Positions 52,723-62,207 are shown, numbered from the stretch's first letter. The stretch is 63,947 nucleotides of DNA from Pseudomonadota bacterium (GCA_030538085.1 JAUNUR010000011.1:1-63947); one strand, 5' to 3'. A program made the numbers and translations. Notes: generated by a model not told the origin, from the sequence alone.

Positions 52723-54546
52723 TCAGCGCCCGAAACCGCCACGGCGGTTTCCACCGCCACCGCCACCACCGCCGCCATAGCCACGGTTGCCACCGCCACC
52801 GCCGCCACGATTGCGGTTGCGGCCACCGCCGCTCTTGCCCATCAGGTCGATGCTGGTGCGCATCGGGTCGGGCTGGCCGGCTGCCCCATGGCTGGGGCCG
52901 CGCGGCGTGTTGCGGCGGCCGTGCAGGTTGGTCTGCAGCGGGTCGATGTGACGCGGCAGATGGTCGATGTCGCGGTCGTCCTCGTCGTCGAAACCGAAGT
53001 CGCGCGTGGGCCGGGGCTGGTTGGCGCCCTGCTGGCGCGGTGGCTGCCCGTTGGCGCCGGCGCTGCTGCCCTTGCCGCGGCCACGGCGGCGGTTGCGGCC
53101 GGTGCGCTGGCCAGGGGCGCGGTCGCCCATCGGCTGGTCGGCGGTTTGCATGGGGGTGCCGTCGGCGTTCAGTTCCACCGCGCCTTCCACATCGTGCTCG
53201 CCTTGCATGCGCGGGGCCTGCGGCTTGCGCGCGGGCTGCGGCCCACGGCCAGCACCGCGCTGGCCCTGACCGGTCTTGTTCTCGCGGATGCGCTGCATCA
53301 TCTCCTGGCGTGCGGCCTTGGCGGCGGCCTGCATCACCTCGCGGCTGGGCGGCTTGCCCAGCCCGCCCCACAGGGTCTGGCGGCCCATGGCGATGGGCTC
53401 GGCGCGCTCGCCTTCTTCGGGGCCAAAGCCGTCGAGGATGCGCACGGGGATCTGCTGCTTGGTGAAGCGCTCGATCTCGTGCATGAAGCCTTCCTCGTCC
53501 ATGCACACCAGGCTGACGGCCTCGCCGGTGGCGCCGGCGCGGCCGGTGCGGCCGATGCGGTGCACGTAGTCCTCGGGCACGTTGGGGATCTCGTAGTTGA
53601 CCACGTGCGGTAGCTCGTCGATGTCGATGCCGCGCGCGGCGATGTCGGTGGCCACCAGGGCGCGCAACTCGCCGCTCTTGAAATCGGCCAGCGCCTGGGT
53701 GCGGGCGCTCTGGCTCTTGTTGCCGTGCAGCGCCATGGCCTTGATGCCACGGTCGTTCAGGAAGTCGGCGATCTTGTTGGCGCCGAACTTGGTGCGGGTG
53801 AACACCAGCACCTGGCTCCAGTCGTTCTCGCCGATCAGGTGCGCCAGCACGTCCTTCTTGCGGGCGCGGCCCACGGGGTAGATGACCTGCGCGATGCGCT
53901 CGACCGTGGTGTTGGGCGGCGTGACCTGCACGCTCTTGGGGTTCTTCAGCAGGCCATTGGCCAGTTCGCGGATCTCGTTGCTGAAAGTGGCGGAAAACAG
54001 CAGGCTCTGCTTGTCCTTGGGCAGCAGGGCCAGCACCTTCTTCACGTCGTGGATGAAGCCCATGTCGAGCATGCGGTCGGCCTCGTCCAGCACCAGAATC
54101 TCGATGTGCGACAGGTCGATGTGGTTCTGGCCTTCCAGGTCGAGCAGGCGGCCCGGCGTGGCCACCAGGATGTCCACGCCGCGCTTGATGCGGTCGATCT
54201 GCGGGTTCATGCCGACGCCGCCGAAGATCACGGTGGACTTCAGGTCGAGATGCTGGCCGTAGGTGCGCACCGATTCCTCCACCTGCGCCGCCAGTTCGCG
54301 CGTGGGCGTCAGCACCAGGGCGCGGATGGCGCCCGGCTGGCGCGCAGGCCGGCCGGACAGCAGTTGCAGCATGGGCAGCGTGAAGCCGGCCGTCTTGCCG
54401 GTGCCTGTTTGCGCGCCGGCCAACAGGTCGTGGCCTTCGAGCACCAGGGGAATGGCTTGTTGTTGAATGGGGGTGGGGGCCGTGTAGCCCTGCTCTTGCA
54501 CAGCCCGCAGGATGGCGGGGGCCAGGTTCAGTTGGTCAAAGTTCAT
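52723..54546 (-). CDS. rhlE: DEAD-box RNA helicase RhlE
   Basis: A 607-aa ATP-dependent RNA helicase. In order: Q motif [13 protein letters not shown], motif I AQTGTGKT, motif Ia PTRELAAQ, motif II DEAD, motif III SATFS, and motif [12 protein letters not shown]. From about residue 385 a long charged tail rich in Gln, Arg and Gly ends in a glycine-rich stretch ([13 protein letters not shown]), an RGG-type RNA-binding region longer than in E. coli RhlE. It probably acts in ribosome assembly or RNA decay. ATG 54546 ([13 protein letters not shown]) is the start; the frame is open further upstream without family content. Confidence 0.94.
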   Translation of the reverse strand: MNFDQLNLAPAILRAVQEQGYTAPTPIQQQAIPLVLEGHDLLAGAQTGTGKTAGFTLPMLQLLSGRPARQPGAIRALVLTPTRELAAQVEESVRTYGQHLDLKSTVIFGGVGMNPQIDRIKRGVDILVATPGRLLDLEGQNHIDLSHIEILVLDEADRMLDMGFIHDVKKVLALLPKDKQSLLFSATFSNEIRELANGLLKNPKSVQVTPPNTTVERIAQVIYPVGRARKKDVLAHLIGENDWSQVLVFTRTKFGANKIADFLNDRGIKAMALHGNKSQSARTQALADFKSGELRALVATDIAARGIDIDELPHVVNYEIPNVPEDYVHRIGRTGRAGATGEAVSLVCMDEEGFMHEIERFTKQQIPVRILDGFGPEEGERAEPIAMGRQTLWGGLGKPPSREVMQAAAKAARQEMMQRIRENKTGQGQRGAGRGPQPARKPQAPRMQGEHDVEGAVELNADGTPMQTADQPMGDRAPGQRTGRNRRRGRGKGSSAGANGQPPRQQGANQPRPTRDFGFDDEDDRDIDHLPRHIDPLQTNLHGRRNTPRGPSHGAAGQPDPMRTSIDLMGKSGGGRNRNRGGGGGGNRGYGGGGGGGGGNRRGGFGR

Positions 54547-54799
54547 CAAAGGATGCGCCGGTCTGAAATGGCGCTTGTGCCGCGAACCTGATCCGGCAAG
54601 GTGCCGGCCAGTTGAAGGCTGCAGCGGGTTCTTCTTGGGATGGGTTTGCGGGCTTGGGTTGGCCGGCAAAGCCCCAGCGGAAGGGCTGGTTTGCGGCAAA
54701 CTGGTGGGCCGCAAACAGATAGATTATATCCGGCTATATCCGGCAAGTGCCCAGTTGGCTTTTCTGGGCATGGTCAGGGGTGGTACGCTGCGGGCAGAC

Positions 54800-55390
54800 A
54801 TGACGGTTTCCACCACTTTTGGCTACAGCGCCACCGAAGATCGCATCTGGCTCAGCTGCGATGCTTGGCCGCAGCGTGTGTGGTTTCCTCGGCGCCTGGT
54901 GCGGGGCATTCTGCGGATCACCATCGCGCAGCTGGAGGCGCAGGCGGGCGGCGCGCAGGCGGATGATGAGCGACCGCCTTCAGAGCGCATTGCCGCCGCG
55001 CACGACGCATCACTCAACAAACCACGGCCCGGCGAGCGGGGGCGCGCGTTGCAGATGGGGCGCGAGGATGCGAACGCGCCTGCCCTGCAGACGGCGGTGT
55101 TGTGCACGCGGTTCGTGCTGGAGCGTCCGGGTGAGCATTTCGACTTGGTGTTTCACACCCCCGCCGGTCAGCGCCGCCTGCGCCTGAGCCGCACCGGCCT
55201 GCACCGCTGGCTGCACGCGCTGCACATGGTGCTGCAGGGCTCCGACTGGGCCGACTGGCCCGCCGCGCCCGACTGGCTGACGCGCAGCTACCTGCCGCCG
55301 GCGCTGCAGTCGCTGCTGACGCTGCCGCCGGACGGACTCGACCTGGAGGGCGATGCGGACGAAGGCGACGCGCCTCGGCCCGGTCCTTGA
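54800..55390 (+). CDS. Hypothetical protein upstream of ettA
   Basis: Not recognised. A 196-aa soluble protein from ATG 54800 (MTVSTTFGYSATEDRIWLS). It has tryptophan-rich patches (LSCDAWPQRVWFPRRLVRG and GSDWADWPAAPDWL) and a central LCTRFVLERPGEHFDLVFHT. No domain is identified; the look is that of a lineage-specific conserved protein. It is divergent from rhlE and 164 bp upstream of ettA. Its frame is open well upstream of the chosen start. Confidence 0.65.
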   Translation: MTVSTTFGYSATEDRIWLSCDAWPQRVWFPRRLVRGILRITIAQLEAQAGGAQADDERPPSERIAAAHDASLNKPRPGERGRALQMGREDANAPALQTAVLCTRFVLERPGEHFDLVFHTPAGQRRLRLSRTGLHRWLHALHMVLQGSDWADWPAAPDWLTRSYLPPALQSLLTLPPDGLDLEGDADEGDAPRPGP

Positions 55391-55554
55391 CGGCTGACCC
55401 GGCTGGCCCGCCGTGCAGCACCGATAATCGCCCCTGTCCGGCGCGCCGCCCGCACGGTTGACCACCCGCGCCGCTACCTTCCCTTTTTCCAAGCATTTTC
55501 GGCCTGCAGCACCCTACTGGCGCGCGCGGGCAGCTACTGATTCGAGAGTAAAAA

Positions 55555-57216
55555 ATGGCCCAATACGTCTTTTCCATGAACCGTGTCGGCAAGATCGTGC
55601 CGCCCAAGCGGCAGATCCTGAAGGACATTTCGCTGAGCTTTTTCCCCGGCGCCAAGATCGGCGTGCTGGGCCTGAACGGCTCGGGCAAGTCCACGCTGCT
55701 GAAGATCATGGCCGGCATCGACAAGGACATTGAGGGCGAGGCTATCCCCATGCCGGGCCTGGACATCGGCTACCTGCCGCAGGAGCCGCAGCTCAACCCC
55801 GAGCACACCGTGCGCGAGGCGGTGGAAGAGGCGATGAAGGAAGTTAACGACGCCCGCACCCGGCTGGAGGAAATCTACGCCGCCTACGCCGAGCCGGATG
55901 CCGACTTCGATGCCTTGAGCGAGGAGCAGGGCAAGCTGGAGGCCATCATCGCCGCCGCCGGCACCGACAGCGAGCACCAACTGGAAATCGCCGCCGACGC
56001 GCTGCGCCTGCCACCGTGGGATGCGGTGATCGGCAAGCTTTCTGGCGGCGAAAAGCGCCGCGTGGCGCTGTGCAAGCTGCTGCTGTCCAAGCCCGACATG
56101 CTGCTGCTGGACGAACCCACCAACCACCTGGACGCCGAAAGCGTGCAGTGGCTCGAAATCTTTTTGCAGCGCTTTCCGGGCACCGTGGTCGCCATCACGC
56201 ACGACCGCTACTTTCTCGACAACGCGGCCGAGTGGATTCTGGAGTTGGACCGCGGCCACGGCATTCCCTACAAGGGCAATTATTCGAGCTGGCTGGAGCA
56301 GAAGGAAGCCCGCCTGAAGCAGGAACAGCGCACCGAGGACGCCCGCGCCAAGGCCATGAAGAAGGAACTGGAGTGGGCGCGCCAGAACCCCAAGGGCCGC
56401 CAGGCCAAGAGCAAGGCGCGCCTGGCCCGCTTCGAGGAACTCTCCGACTACGAATACCAGAAGCGCAACGAGACGCAGGAAATCTTCATCCCCGTGGCCG
56501 AGCGCCTGGGCACTGAAGTGATCGAGTTCAAGAACGTGAGCAAGAGCTTCGGTGACCGTCTGCTGATCGACAACCTGAGCTTCAAGGTGCCGGCTGGCGC
56601 CATCGTCGGCATCATCGGTCCCAACGGCGCCGGCAAATCGACGCTGTTCAAGCTGGTAGCCGGCGTGGAGCAGCCCGACAGCGGCGAAGTGATCATCGGC
56701 AAGACGGTGCAGATGGCCTTCGTCGACCAGAGCCGCGATGCGCTGGCCAACGACAAGACGGTGTGGGAAGACATTTCGGGTGGCCTGGACCTCATCACCG
56801 TCGGCAAGTTCCAGATGCCCAGCCGTGCCTACTGCGGCCGCTTCAACTTCAACGGCCAGGACCAGCAGAAGAAGGTCGGCATGCTGTCCGGCGGTGAGCG
56901 CGGCCGCCTGCACCTGGCCAAAACGCTGATGCAGGGCGGCAACGTGCTGCTGCTGGACGAGCCGTCGAACGACCTCGACGTCGAAACCCTGCGCGCGCTG
57001 GAAGATGCGCTGCTGGAGTTCGCCGGCAGCGTGATGGTGATCAGCCACGACCGCTGGTTCCTCGACCGCATCTGTACGCACATCCTGGCCGCCGAAGGTG
57101 ATTCGCAATGGGTGTTCTTCGACGGCAACTTCCAGGAGTACGAGGCCGACAAGGTCAAGCGCCTGGGCGAGGAAGGCGCCCGGCCGCACCGGGTGCGGTA
57201 CAAGGCGTTAAAATAG
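55555..57216 (+). CDS. ettA: Energy-dependent translational throttle protein EttA (ABC-F)
   Basis: A 553-aa ABC-F ATPase that binds the ribosomal E site and gates the start of elongation according to the ATP/ADP ratio. Two ABC domains are seen: Walker A GLNGSGKST and GPNGAGKST, signatures LSGGEKRRVAL and LSGGERGRLHL, Walker B LLLDEPTNHLD and LLLDEPSNDLD. The P-site interaction arm between the domains (WLEQKEARLKQEQRTEDAR) is present. Length and the N-terminus MAQYVFSMNRVGKIVPP match EttA. It is preceded by an unrecognised gene and followed by a family E repeat. Confidence 0.96.
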   Translation: MAQYVFSMNRVGKIVPPKRQILKDISLSFFPGAKIGVLGLNGSGKSTLLKIMAGIDKDIEGEAIPMPGLDIGYLPQEPQLNPEHTVREAVEEAMKEVNDARTRLEEIYAAYAEPDADFDALSEEQGKLEAIIAAAGTDSEHQLEIAADALRLPPWDAVIGKLSGGEKRRVALCKLLLSKPDMLLLDEPTNHLDAESVQWLEIFLQRFPGTVVAITHDRYFLDNAAEWILELDRGHGIPYKGNYSSWLEQKEARLKQEQRTEDARAKAMKKELEWARQNPKGRQAKSKARLARFEELSDYEYQKRNETQEIFIPVAERLGTEVIEFKNVSKSFGDRLLIDNLSFKVPAGAIVGIIGPNGAGKSTLFKLVAGVEQPDSGEVIIGKTVQMAFVDQSRDALANDKTVWEDISGGLDLITVGKFQMPSRAYCGRFNFNGQDQQKKVGMLSGGERGRLHLAKTLMQGGNVLLLDEPSNDLDVETLRALEDALLEFAGSVMVISHDRWFLDRICTHILAAEGDSQWVFFDGNFQEYEADKVKRLGEEGARPHRVRYKALK

Positions 57217-57217
57217 G

Positions 57218-57330
57218 CTCCCCCTGTGGCGCTGCGCGCCTTCCCCAAAGGGGGACAACGCTGGCGGCCGGGGAAACCCCGGCCGCGGCGTTCCAGCGTA
57301 GCCTGCTCCGCGGCCATAGGGTCGGCTTGC
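57218..57330. repeat. Comamonadaceae-type repeat family E, copy 2
   Basis: Reads CTCCCCCTGTGGCGCTGCGC, then CCTTCCCCAAAGGGGGACAA, then CGCTGG, a GGCCGGGG/CCCCGGCC hairpin, and GCCTGCTCCGCGGCCATAGG. It starts at the ettA stop. It may work as a transcription end, although no T run follows. Confidence 0.75.
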
Positions 57331-57472
57331 TGCGCAGCCGCTTCAAGAAGCACGTTTCGCTCCAGCAGTCGGCTGATGTTCTGAATGTGGACTTTTTTGC
57401 GTGATAGCGCTGCTGCTGGCCGGTGCATGGAGGTTGGGTTAGCGTTCCAGGCTTCTGTAACGGGAGTTCGCC

Positions 57473-57967
57473 ATGAACGCCACGACCGACGCCGCGATGC
57501 CCGAATGGGACATCGCCCAGTGGTTCAACACCGAGAAGCCGCTGCGCCTGGCCGATCTGCGCGGGCAGGTGGTGCTGATCCATGCCTTCCAGATGCTGTG
57601 CCCAGGCTGCGTGATCCACGCCATTCCGCAGGCGCGCAAGGTGCACGAGCTGTACGGCGGCCAGGGCGTGGCGGTGATCGGTCTGCATACCGTGTTCGAG
57701 CACCACGACGCCATGCAGCCGCATGCGCTGCAGGCGCTTATTCATAAATACGGGTTGCGCGTTCCGGTCGGCGTGGACGCGCCGTCAGCGGCTGGCGAGC
57801 CGGTGCCGCGCACCATGGCACGGCTGGGCCTGTGCGGCACGCCGACCACTCTGGTGCTGGATCGGCGGGGCCGCCTGCGCGTGAACCACTTCGGCCACGT
57901 CGATGATCTGCCGCTGGGAACGGTTCTCGGGCACCTGCTGGCCGAGGCGGCGCCCGAGTCTGAATAA
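57473..57967 (+). CDS. Thioredoxin-fold (TlpA/AhpC-like) protein
   Basis: A 164-aa protein with a redoxin fold: WDIAQWFNTEKPLRLADLRG, then VVLIHAFQMLCPGCVIHAIP with an active-site CPGC, and VAVIGLHTVFEHHDAM and GTPTTLVLDRRGRLR. No signal peptide is seen, so it is probably cytoplasmic. It resembles a group of redoxin proteins annotated as thiol-disulfide isomerases or peroxiredoxin-like. The ATG follows AACGGGAG by 8 bp. It is not clearly part of an operon. Confidence 0.82.
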   Translation: MNATTDAAMPEWDIAQWFNTEKPLRLADLRGQVVLIHAFQMLCPGCVIHAIPQARKVHELYGGQGVAVIGLHTVFEHHDAMQPHALQALIHKYGLRVPVGVDAPSAAGEPVPRTMARLGLCGTPTTLVLDRRGRLRVNHFGHVDDLPLGTVLGHLLAEAAPESE

Positions 57968-58089
57968 GGTTGCCACGTGCGCCGGTACGGTGGCGTGTTC
58001 TTCTTGCCTTGGTGCGCTCGTCCGAATCACGCAGCCGCCATGTCGATCCGCTATGGTGTCATTCATCCATTGACGAAGAAGGAGCACAC

Positions 58090-58872
58090 ATGAAAGACCA
58101 AGTGATGATCGTGACCGGCGCCGCCATGGGCCTGGGGCTGGCGGCGGCGAAGGTGCTGGCGCAGCGTGGCGCGGCGGTGGCGCTGGTGGATTACAACGCC
58201 GACGCGCTCAAGACCGCGCAGGCCGAGATCGCCGCGGACTGCCCGCAGGCGAAGATGATCACCGTCACCGCCGATGTGTCGGACGAGGCGGCGGTGAAGC
58301 GCTATGTCGACGCCACGGTGCAGGCCTTTGGCTGCATCGACGGCCTGTACAACAACGCGGGTATCGAAGGGCGCCAGGCGCCGATGACCGAGTACGACCT
58401 GGGCGTGTTCCGCAAGGTGCTCGACATCAACGTGATGGGCGTCTATTACGGCCTGCGCCACGTCATTCCGGTGATGCAGAAGCAGGGCTACGGCCGCATC
58501 GTCAACGCCGCGTCGGTGGGCGGCATCCGCGGCGTGCTCAACCAGACGGCCTACGTGGCCAGCAAGCATGCGGTGGCGGGCATGAGCAAGAACGCCGCGC
58601 TGGAGTACGGCAAGGACGGCATCCTGACCAATGCCATCGCGCCCGGCGCGATCCTGACGCCGATGGTGGCCGAGGCGTTCAAGCAGGTAAACCCGACTGA
58701 CCCGAAGGCGGCCGAGGCGCAGTACGCATCGCACAACCCCACGCGCCGCCTGGGCGACCCGGCGGACGTGGGGCATCTGGTGGCGTTCCTGCTGAGCCGT
58801 GAAAACGGCTACGTGAGCGGACAGGTGATTGCCATCGACGGGGGCGAGTCCAACATGTACGGCAACGCCTGA
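58090..58872 (+). CDS. Short-chain dehydrogenase/reductase
   Basis: A 260-aa classical SDR enzyme. The cofactor motif TGAAMGLG is at about residues 9-16, NNAG follows in LYNNAGIEG, and the catalytic triad is S in NAASVGG, Y and K in YVASK. The D in LVDYNAD after the second strand suggests NAD rather than NADP. The C-terminal ENGYVSGQVIAIDGGESN is typical. The substrate is unknown. The start ATG 58090 has an excellent ribosome site, GAAGAAGGAG. Confidence 0.9.
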   Translation: MKDQVMIVTGAAMGLGLAAAKVLAQRGAAVALVDYNADALKTAQAEIAADCPQAKMITVTADVSDEAAVKRYVDATVQAFGCIDGLYNNAGIEGRQAPMTEYDLGVFRKVLDINVMGVYYGLRHVIPVMQKQGYGRIVNAASVGGIRGVLNQTAYVASKHAVAGMSKNAALEYGKDGILTNAIAPGAILTPMVAEAFKQVNPTDPKAAEAQYASHNPTRRLGDPADVGHLVAFLLSRENGYVSGQVIAIDGGESNMYGNA

Positions 58873-58952
58873 TCCGCGCGGTGGGCGCGCGCAAGTGCGT
58901 GGCCGCTGAAGGCGTCTCATGCAGCAGGCGATGCACGCCTGCTGCCGGGTTC

Positions 58953-59303
58953 TTACTGACTGGCGGGTATCGCAGCAGCGGTGGCGGCTTCAGCTTGTCG
59001 TGAGGCCGAAGCGGCGGCGGCTGCCGCAGCCGCTGCGGCATCGGCCGCGGCCTTGGCATCGGTGTTGCTGGCGCCGGCTGCGGCGGCGCTGGTCGTGGCC
59101 TCGGCAGCGGCGCTGGCGGCTGATGCCGTGGCCGCGGCGGCCTGCTTAGCGGCGGCTTCGGCGTCGATGGCCTTGGTCATGGCCTCGCCCGCGGGGGCGG
59201 GGGTTTGCGGCGTGGCGGCTTCTTTCTGTCCGCAGGCGGCCAGCATGGCTGCGGCGATGACGAGGGCGGGGGCGGGGGCGAATTTCAACGCTTTGTGTGT
59301 CAT
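58953..59303 (-). CDS. Alanine-rich lipoprotein
   Basis: A 116-aa lipoprotein. ATG 59303 follows AGGAGT at about 8 bp. The signal peptide ends in the lipobox LAAC, and the mature N-terminus is CGQKEAATPQTP. From about residue 45 the chain is a helix-forming stretch more than half alanine, with regularly spaced Lys, Asp and Glu (AIDAEAAAKQAAAAT and NTDAKAAADAAAA). It may form a coiled-coil rod in the envelope, in the manner of Lpp or OprI, but no family is recognised. Confidence 0.75.
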   Translation of the reverse strand: MTHKALKFAPAPALVIAAAMLAACGQKEAATPQTPAPAGEAMTKAIDAEAAAKQAAAATASAASAAAEATTSAAAAGASNTDAKAAADAAAAAAAAAASASRQAEAATAAAIPASQ

Positions 59304-59467
59304 GACGGACTCCTGAGTGGCATCGCGCGGTGAAGCACGAGCATGTGATCCGCCCATCTTGGACTCGCGGTGTGTGGGCGGCGTGTCGGCGAGCGCTGAC
59401 GACGCGTGTCGGACGCCGGGCCAGGCGGCGCGGGCGACAATGCCGGCCAAGTTCTTGGAGCGCTCTC

Positions 59468-59959
59468 ATGTTTCAGCTTTCCGTCCCCTGGTGGGAATTC
59501 GTGCTGCGCGGCGTTGTCGTCTACCTGTTCCTGCTGTTCTTCCTGCGCATCACGGGCCGGCGGCAGATCGGTCAGTACGACCCGTTCGATTTGATCCTGC
59601 TGCTGATCCTGTCGAACGCGGTGCAGAACTCGATGAACGCGGGCGACAACTCGCTGCTGGGTGGCCTGATCTCGGCGCTGACGCTGATTGGCTGCCACGT
59701 GCTGATGGCGCAGTTGACCTGGCGCTACCCGCGCCTGGCGCGGCTGATCGACGGTAAGCCGCAGGTGCTGATCCGCGCCGGCACGCTGGACGAGCAAGTG
59801 ATGCGCACCGAGCGCCTGACGGTGGACGATGTGCAGGCCGCGCTTCGCGCCGCCGGCTGCCTGCACACGCACGAGGTGGAGCGCGCCACCATCGAGACCA
59901 ACGGACAGATCACCGTGGTGCTGCGCAACCGCGATTCGTGGCGCGGCGCGGCTTCATGA
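59468..59959 (+). CDS. DUF421 (YetF-type) membrane protein
   Basis: A 163-aa inner-membrane protein. Three hydrophobic segments lie in the first 80 residues (EFVLRGVVVYLFLLFFLRI, FDLILLLILSNAVQNSM and ISALTLIGCHVLMA), followed by a soluble DUF421 domain: RLIDGKPQVLIRAGTLDEQ and RLTVDDVQAALRAAG. The RITGRRQIGQYDPFDLI segment is the family signature. Function unknown. The stop overlaps the start of the next gene (ATGA). Confidence 0.9.
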   Translation: MFQLSVPWWEFVLRGVVVYLFLLFFLRITGRRQIGQYDPFDLILLLILSNAVQNSMNAGDNSLLGGLISALTLIGCHVLMAQLTWRYPRLARLIDGKPQVLIRAGTLDEQVMRTERLTVDDVQAALRAAGCLHTHEVERATIETNGQITVVLRNRDSWRGAAS

Positions 59960-60396
59960 AGCTAGCGCCTTACCAGGTGGTCGATGGTCTGCCGTGGACG
60001 GTGTCGCTGGACGAGGCGCTGATGCGCTTTGGCCCACCCCAGCGCCGCCAATGCAACGCCGTGGGGCTGGACGAGCTGGACTACGGCCACCGGGTGCTGC
60101 GGTTCCAGTGCTCGACCGGGCGGTTGGAAGAAGTCACTTGCCGTGCGCCCGTGCTTTACCTGCTGCTGGATGGCGCGGTGGTGGATGTGCCGTTTGCTGG
60201 GCTCGCTGACTTCGTGCGCGCGCGGGATGGTGCTGCGTTCGAGCGGCTGGGTTTTCTAGTTAGCTCGCGCTTTGGGCTGGCCTTCGTGCCAGGCCTGCCC
60301 GACTGGGTAACGGCGCTGGCGGCGCACTGCATCGGTACCTGGCGCGGCATGCTGGCCGATCCGGCGGTGTGGCCGGGGCCGGCTCGCTCTGAATAA
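59956..60396 (+). CDS. Hypothetical protein coupled to DUF421 gene
   Basis: Not recognised. A 146-aa soluble protein, MKLAPYQVVDGLPWTVSLDE to the end, with VLRFQCSTGRLEEVTCRAPVLY and FGLAFVPGLPDWVTALAAHC segments and three or four cysteines. It starts within the DUF421 stop codon, so the two genes are translated from one message and may work together. An in-frame ATG at 59938 would overlap the neighbour by more. Confidence 0.7.
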   Translation: MKLAPYQVVDGLPWTVSLDEALMRFGPPQRRQCNAVGLDELDYGHRVLRFQCSTGRLEEVTCRAPVLYLLLDGAVVDVPFAGLADFVRARDGAAFERLGFLVSSRFGLAFVPGLPDWVTALAAHCIGTWRGMLADPAVWPGPARSE

Positions 60397-60397
60397 A

Positions 60398-60440
60398 GTA
60401 GCTGCTGGCGCTTGCGTGGAGGGCGCTGAAGGCTGGTTTG
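60398..60440. repeat. Comamonadaceae-type motif (family F), copy 4
   Basis: Reads GTAGCTGCTGGCGCTTGCG then GGGCGCTGAAGGCTGGTTTG, directly after the stop codon of the hypothetical gene. It is the best match to the family in the window. Confidence 0.6.
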
Positions 60441-60484
60441 GTCAGCGGCTTCGCCGCCGCGCAAGCGGAGTGCGAGGGCTCACG

Positions 60485-60640
60485 CCATTTCCACATCAAA
60501 ACAGCAATAACCGTCACCCGACCAAGGCGGAGGCCATGTTTTCCTGCATATGCTGCCTGGATTTTGGCCCCGTATCGCGGATGCCGGAACGACAAAGAGG
60601 TGGCTGCCTTGATCTGGAACTGGAATATCAGTTGCGATCG
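60485..60640. repeat. Composite repeat family B2, degenerate copy 3 (inverted)
   Basis: On the minus strand it gives ATTCCAGTTCCAGATCAAGG, TGTCGTTCCGGCATCC, CATATGCAGGAAAACATGGC and TCGGGTGACGG, then GATGTGGAAATGG. The order and the outer flanks match the copy at 1640-1772, but the palindromes have lost their symmetry. Confidence 0.65.
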
Positions 60641-60960
60641 GCGCGCGCCCGGCGCGTGGCGCAATAGCCCGGCGCACAGGGCAGCGTGGGCGCGGCGACC
60701 AGCGCGTAGGGCTTGCGGGCGCGCTCAGAGATGACGATAGCGGGCGGGTAGGTGACGGCGGCGGGCGCCACCGGTGCGGCCACCACACCTTGCGCGTCGT
60801 CGTCTCCGCCGGTGGGGTTGAACCGGCCCGCATCGGGCTGGCCTTGCTCTTTCCATGGCGAATTGGGCAACACGTCGTCGGTGTTGTGCGCGCTCGTGGC
60901 GGCGTAAGCGGTGCTGCTCAGCAGCAGGGCGGCGGCAACGAGAACAGGCTGAAAGTTCAT
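60628..60960 (-). CDS. Small secreted protein of unknown function
   Basis: Not recognised. A 110-aa protein from ATG 60960 with a signal peptide (MNFQPVLVAAALLLSSTAYA) cut near residue 20. The mature chain is hydrophilic, with NSPWKEQGQPDAGRFNPTGG in the middle and a cysteine pair near the end (LPCAPGYC). The first part resembles short Comamonadaceae periplasmic proteins of no known role. The 3' end overlaps the degenerate B2 repeat by about 13 bp. Confidence 0.6.
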   Translation of the reverse strand: MNFQPVLVAAALLLSSTAYAATSAHNTDDVLPNSPWKEQGQPDAGRFNPTGGDDDAQGVVAAPVAPAAVTYPPAIVISERARKPYALVAAPTLPCAPGYCATRRARADRN

Positions 60961-61075
60961 GACGGGTGCTCCAGTGGCTTGTTTCCTGCATGCAGTGTAA
61001 CGACGCGGGCGGCGGCTGTCGTGCCGGACAGGGCCGCGAGCCGCCATGCGTGGTGGCTGACGCACAATCGCGCGC

Positions 61076-62095
61076 ATGAATGCACCCTTCACTGCTGCCG
61101 CGCGCCCCCGCGTTGCCTTGCTGGCCACTGGCGGCACCATTGCCGGCGCGGGCGTGGCGCCGGGCGATGCGGCATCGGCCGCCTATCGCTCCGCCGTGGT
61201 GCCGGCGCATGATTTGCTGAGGGCCGTGCCTGGCTTGCAACGGCTGGCCGATTTGCGGGCCGAACAGCTGTTCCAGATCGACTCGGCCGATTTCACCGAC
61301 GAACACCTGCTGCAATTGGCGCGTCGGGTGGCCGCGCTGTGCGCGCGCGACGATGTGGATGGCGTGGTCATCACCCACGGCACCGACACCCTGGAGGAAA
61401 GCGCTTATTTCCTGCACCTGACCGTGAAGAGCGCCAAACCCATCGTGCTGACGGGCTCGATGCGCCCCGGCACCGCGCTGGCCGCCGATGGCCCGGCCAA
61501 CCTGCTGCATGCCGTGGCGGTGGCCGCGCATCCGTCGTCCAGCGGACGCGGCGTGCTGGTGGTGATGAACCAAGAAATCCACAGCGCGCGCGACGTCACC
61601 AAGGTGAACGCCATGCGGCTGGATGCCTTTGCCTCGCCGCATGGCGCGCTGGGCTTGGTGGTGGAGGGCACGCCGCGCTGGTGGCGTGCCGTCGCGCGCC
61701 CGCACACGGTGGACAGCGAATTCGATCTCGCGGGCATGGATGCGCTGCCGCTGGTGGGCGTGGTGTCCAGCCACGGCAACATGCGGCGCGAGCTGTACGA
61801 CGCCTGGGTGGCCGCCGGTGCCCGCGCCATCGTGCATGCGGGTTTCGGCGGCGGCACGGTGCCCGAATACCTCAAACCCGTGCTGGCCGAGCTGTGCGCG
61901 CGTGGCATCCCCATCGTGCGCTGCTCGCGCATCGGCGGCGGGCTGGTGATCCGCAATGCCAGCTTCGACGACGACGCCTGCGGCAGCATCGCCGCCGATG
62001 ACCAGAACCCACCGCGCGCGCGCCTGCTGGGGGCGTTGGCGCTGACGCGCACGCAGGATGTGCACGAGATGCAGCGGGTGTTCGACCGTTATTGA
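61076..62095 (+). CDS. Asparaginase (type II-like)
   Basis: A 339-aa amidohydrolase that converts asparagine to aspartate and ammonia. The two signature regions are LLATGGTIAG near the start (the first nucleophilic threonine) and VITHGTDTLEESAYFLHL (second threonine with D). Also seen are VLTGSMRPGTALAADGP and VGVVSSHGNMRREL. No signal peptide is visible, so it may be cytoplasmic despite its resemblance to type II enzymes. It is divergent from the small secreted protein gene. Confidence 0.92.
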   Translation: MNAPFTAAARPRVALLATGGTIAGAGVAPGDAASAAYRSAVVPAHDLLRAVPGLQRLADLRAEQLFQIDSADFTDEHLLQLARRVAALCARDDVDGVVITHGTDTLEESAYFLHLTVKSAKPIVLTGSMRPGTALAADGPANLLHAVAVAAHPSSSGRGVLVVMNQEIHSARDVTKVNAMRLDAFASPHGALGLVVEGTPRWWRAVARPHTVDSEFDLAGMDALPLVGVVSSHGNMRRELYDAWVAAGARAIVHAGFGGGTVPEYLKPVLAELCARGIPIVRCSRIGGGLVIRNASFDDDACGSIAADDQNPPRARLLGALALTRTQDVHEMQRVFDRY

Positions 62096-62207
62096 GACAG
62101 CGGTCGGAACTATGGTTTCGATAGTGGGTTGCGCTTGTCTGGTAACGGTTTCAAGATAAAAACACCTGAAGTCAAGGGTTGACAGGCACAAGCAGCTACG
62201 GTTTTTG

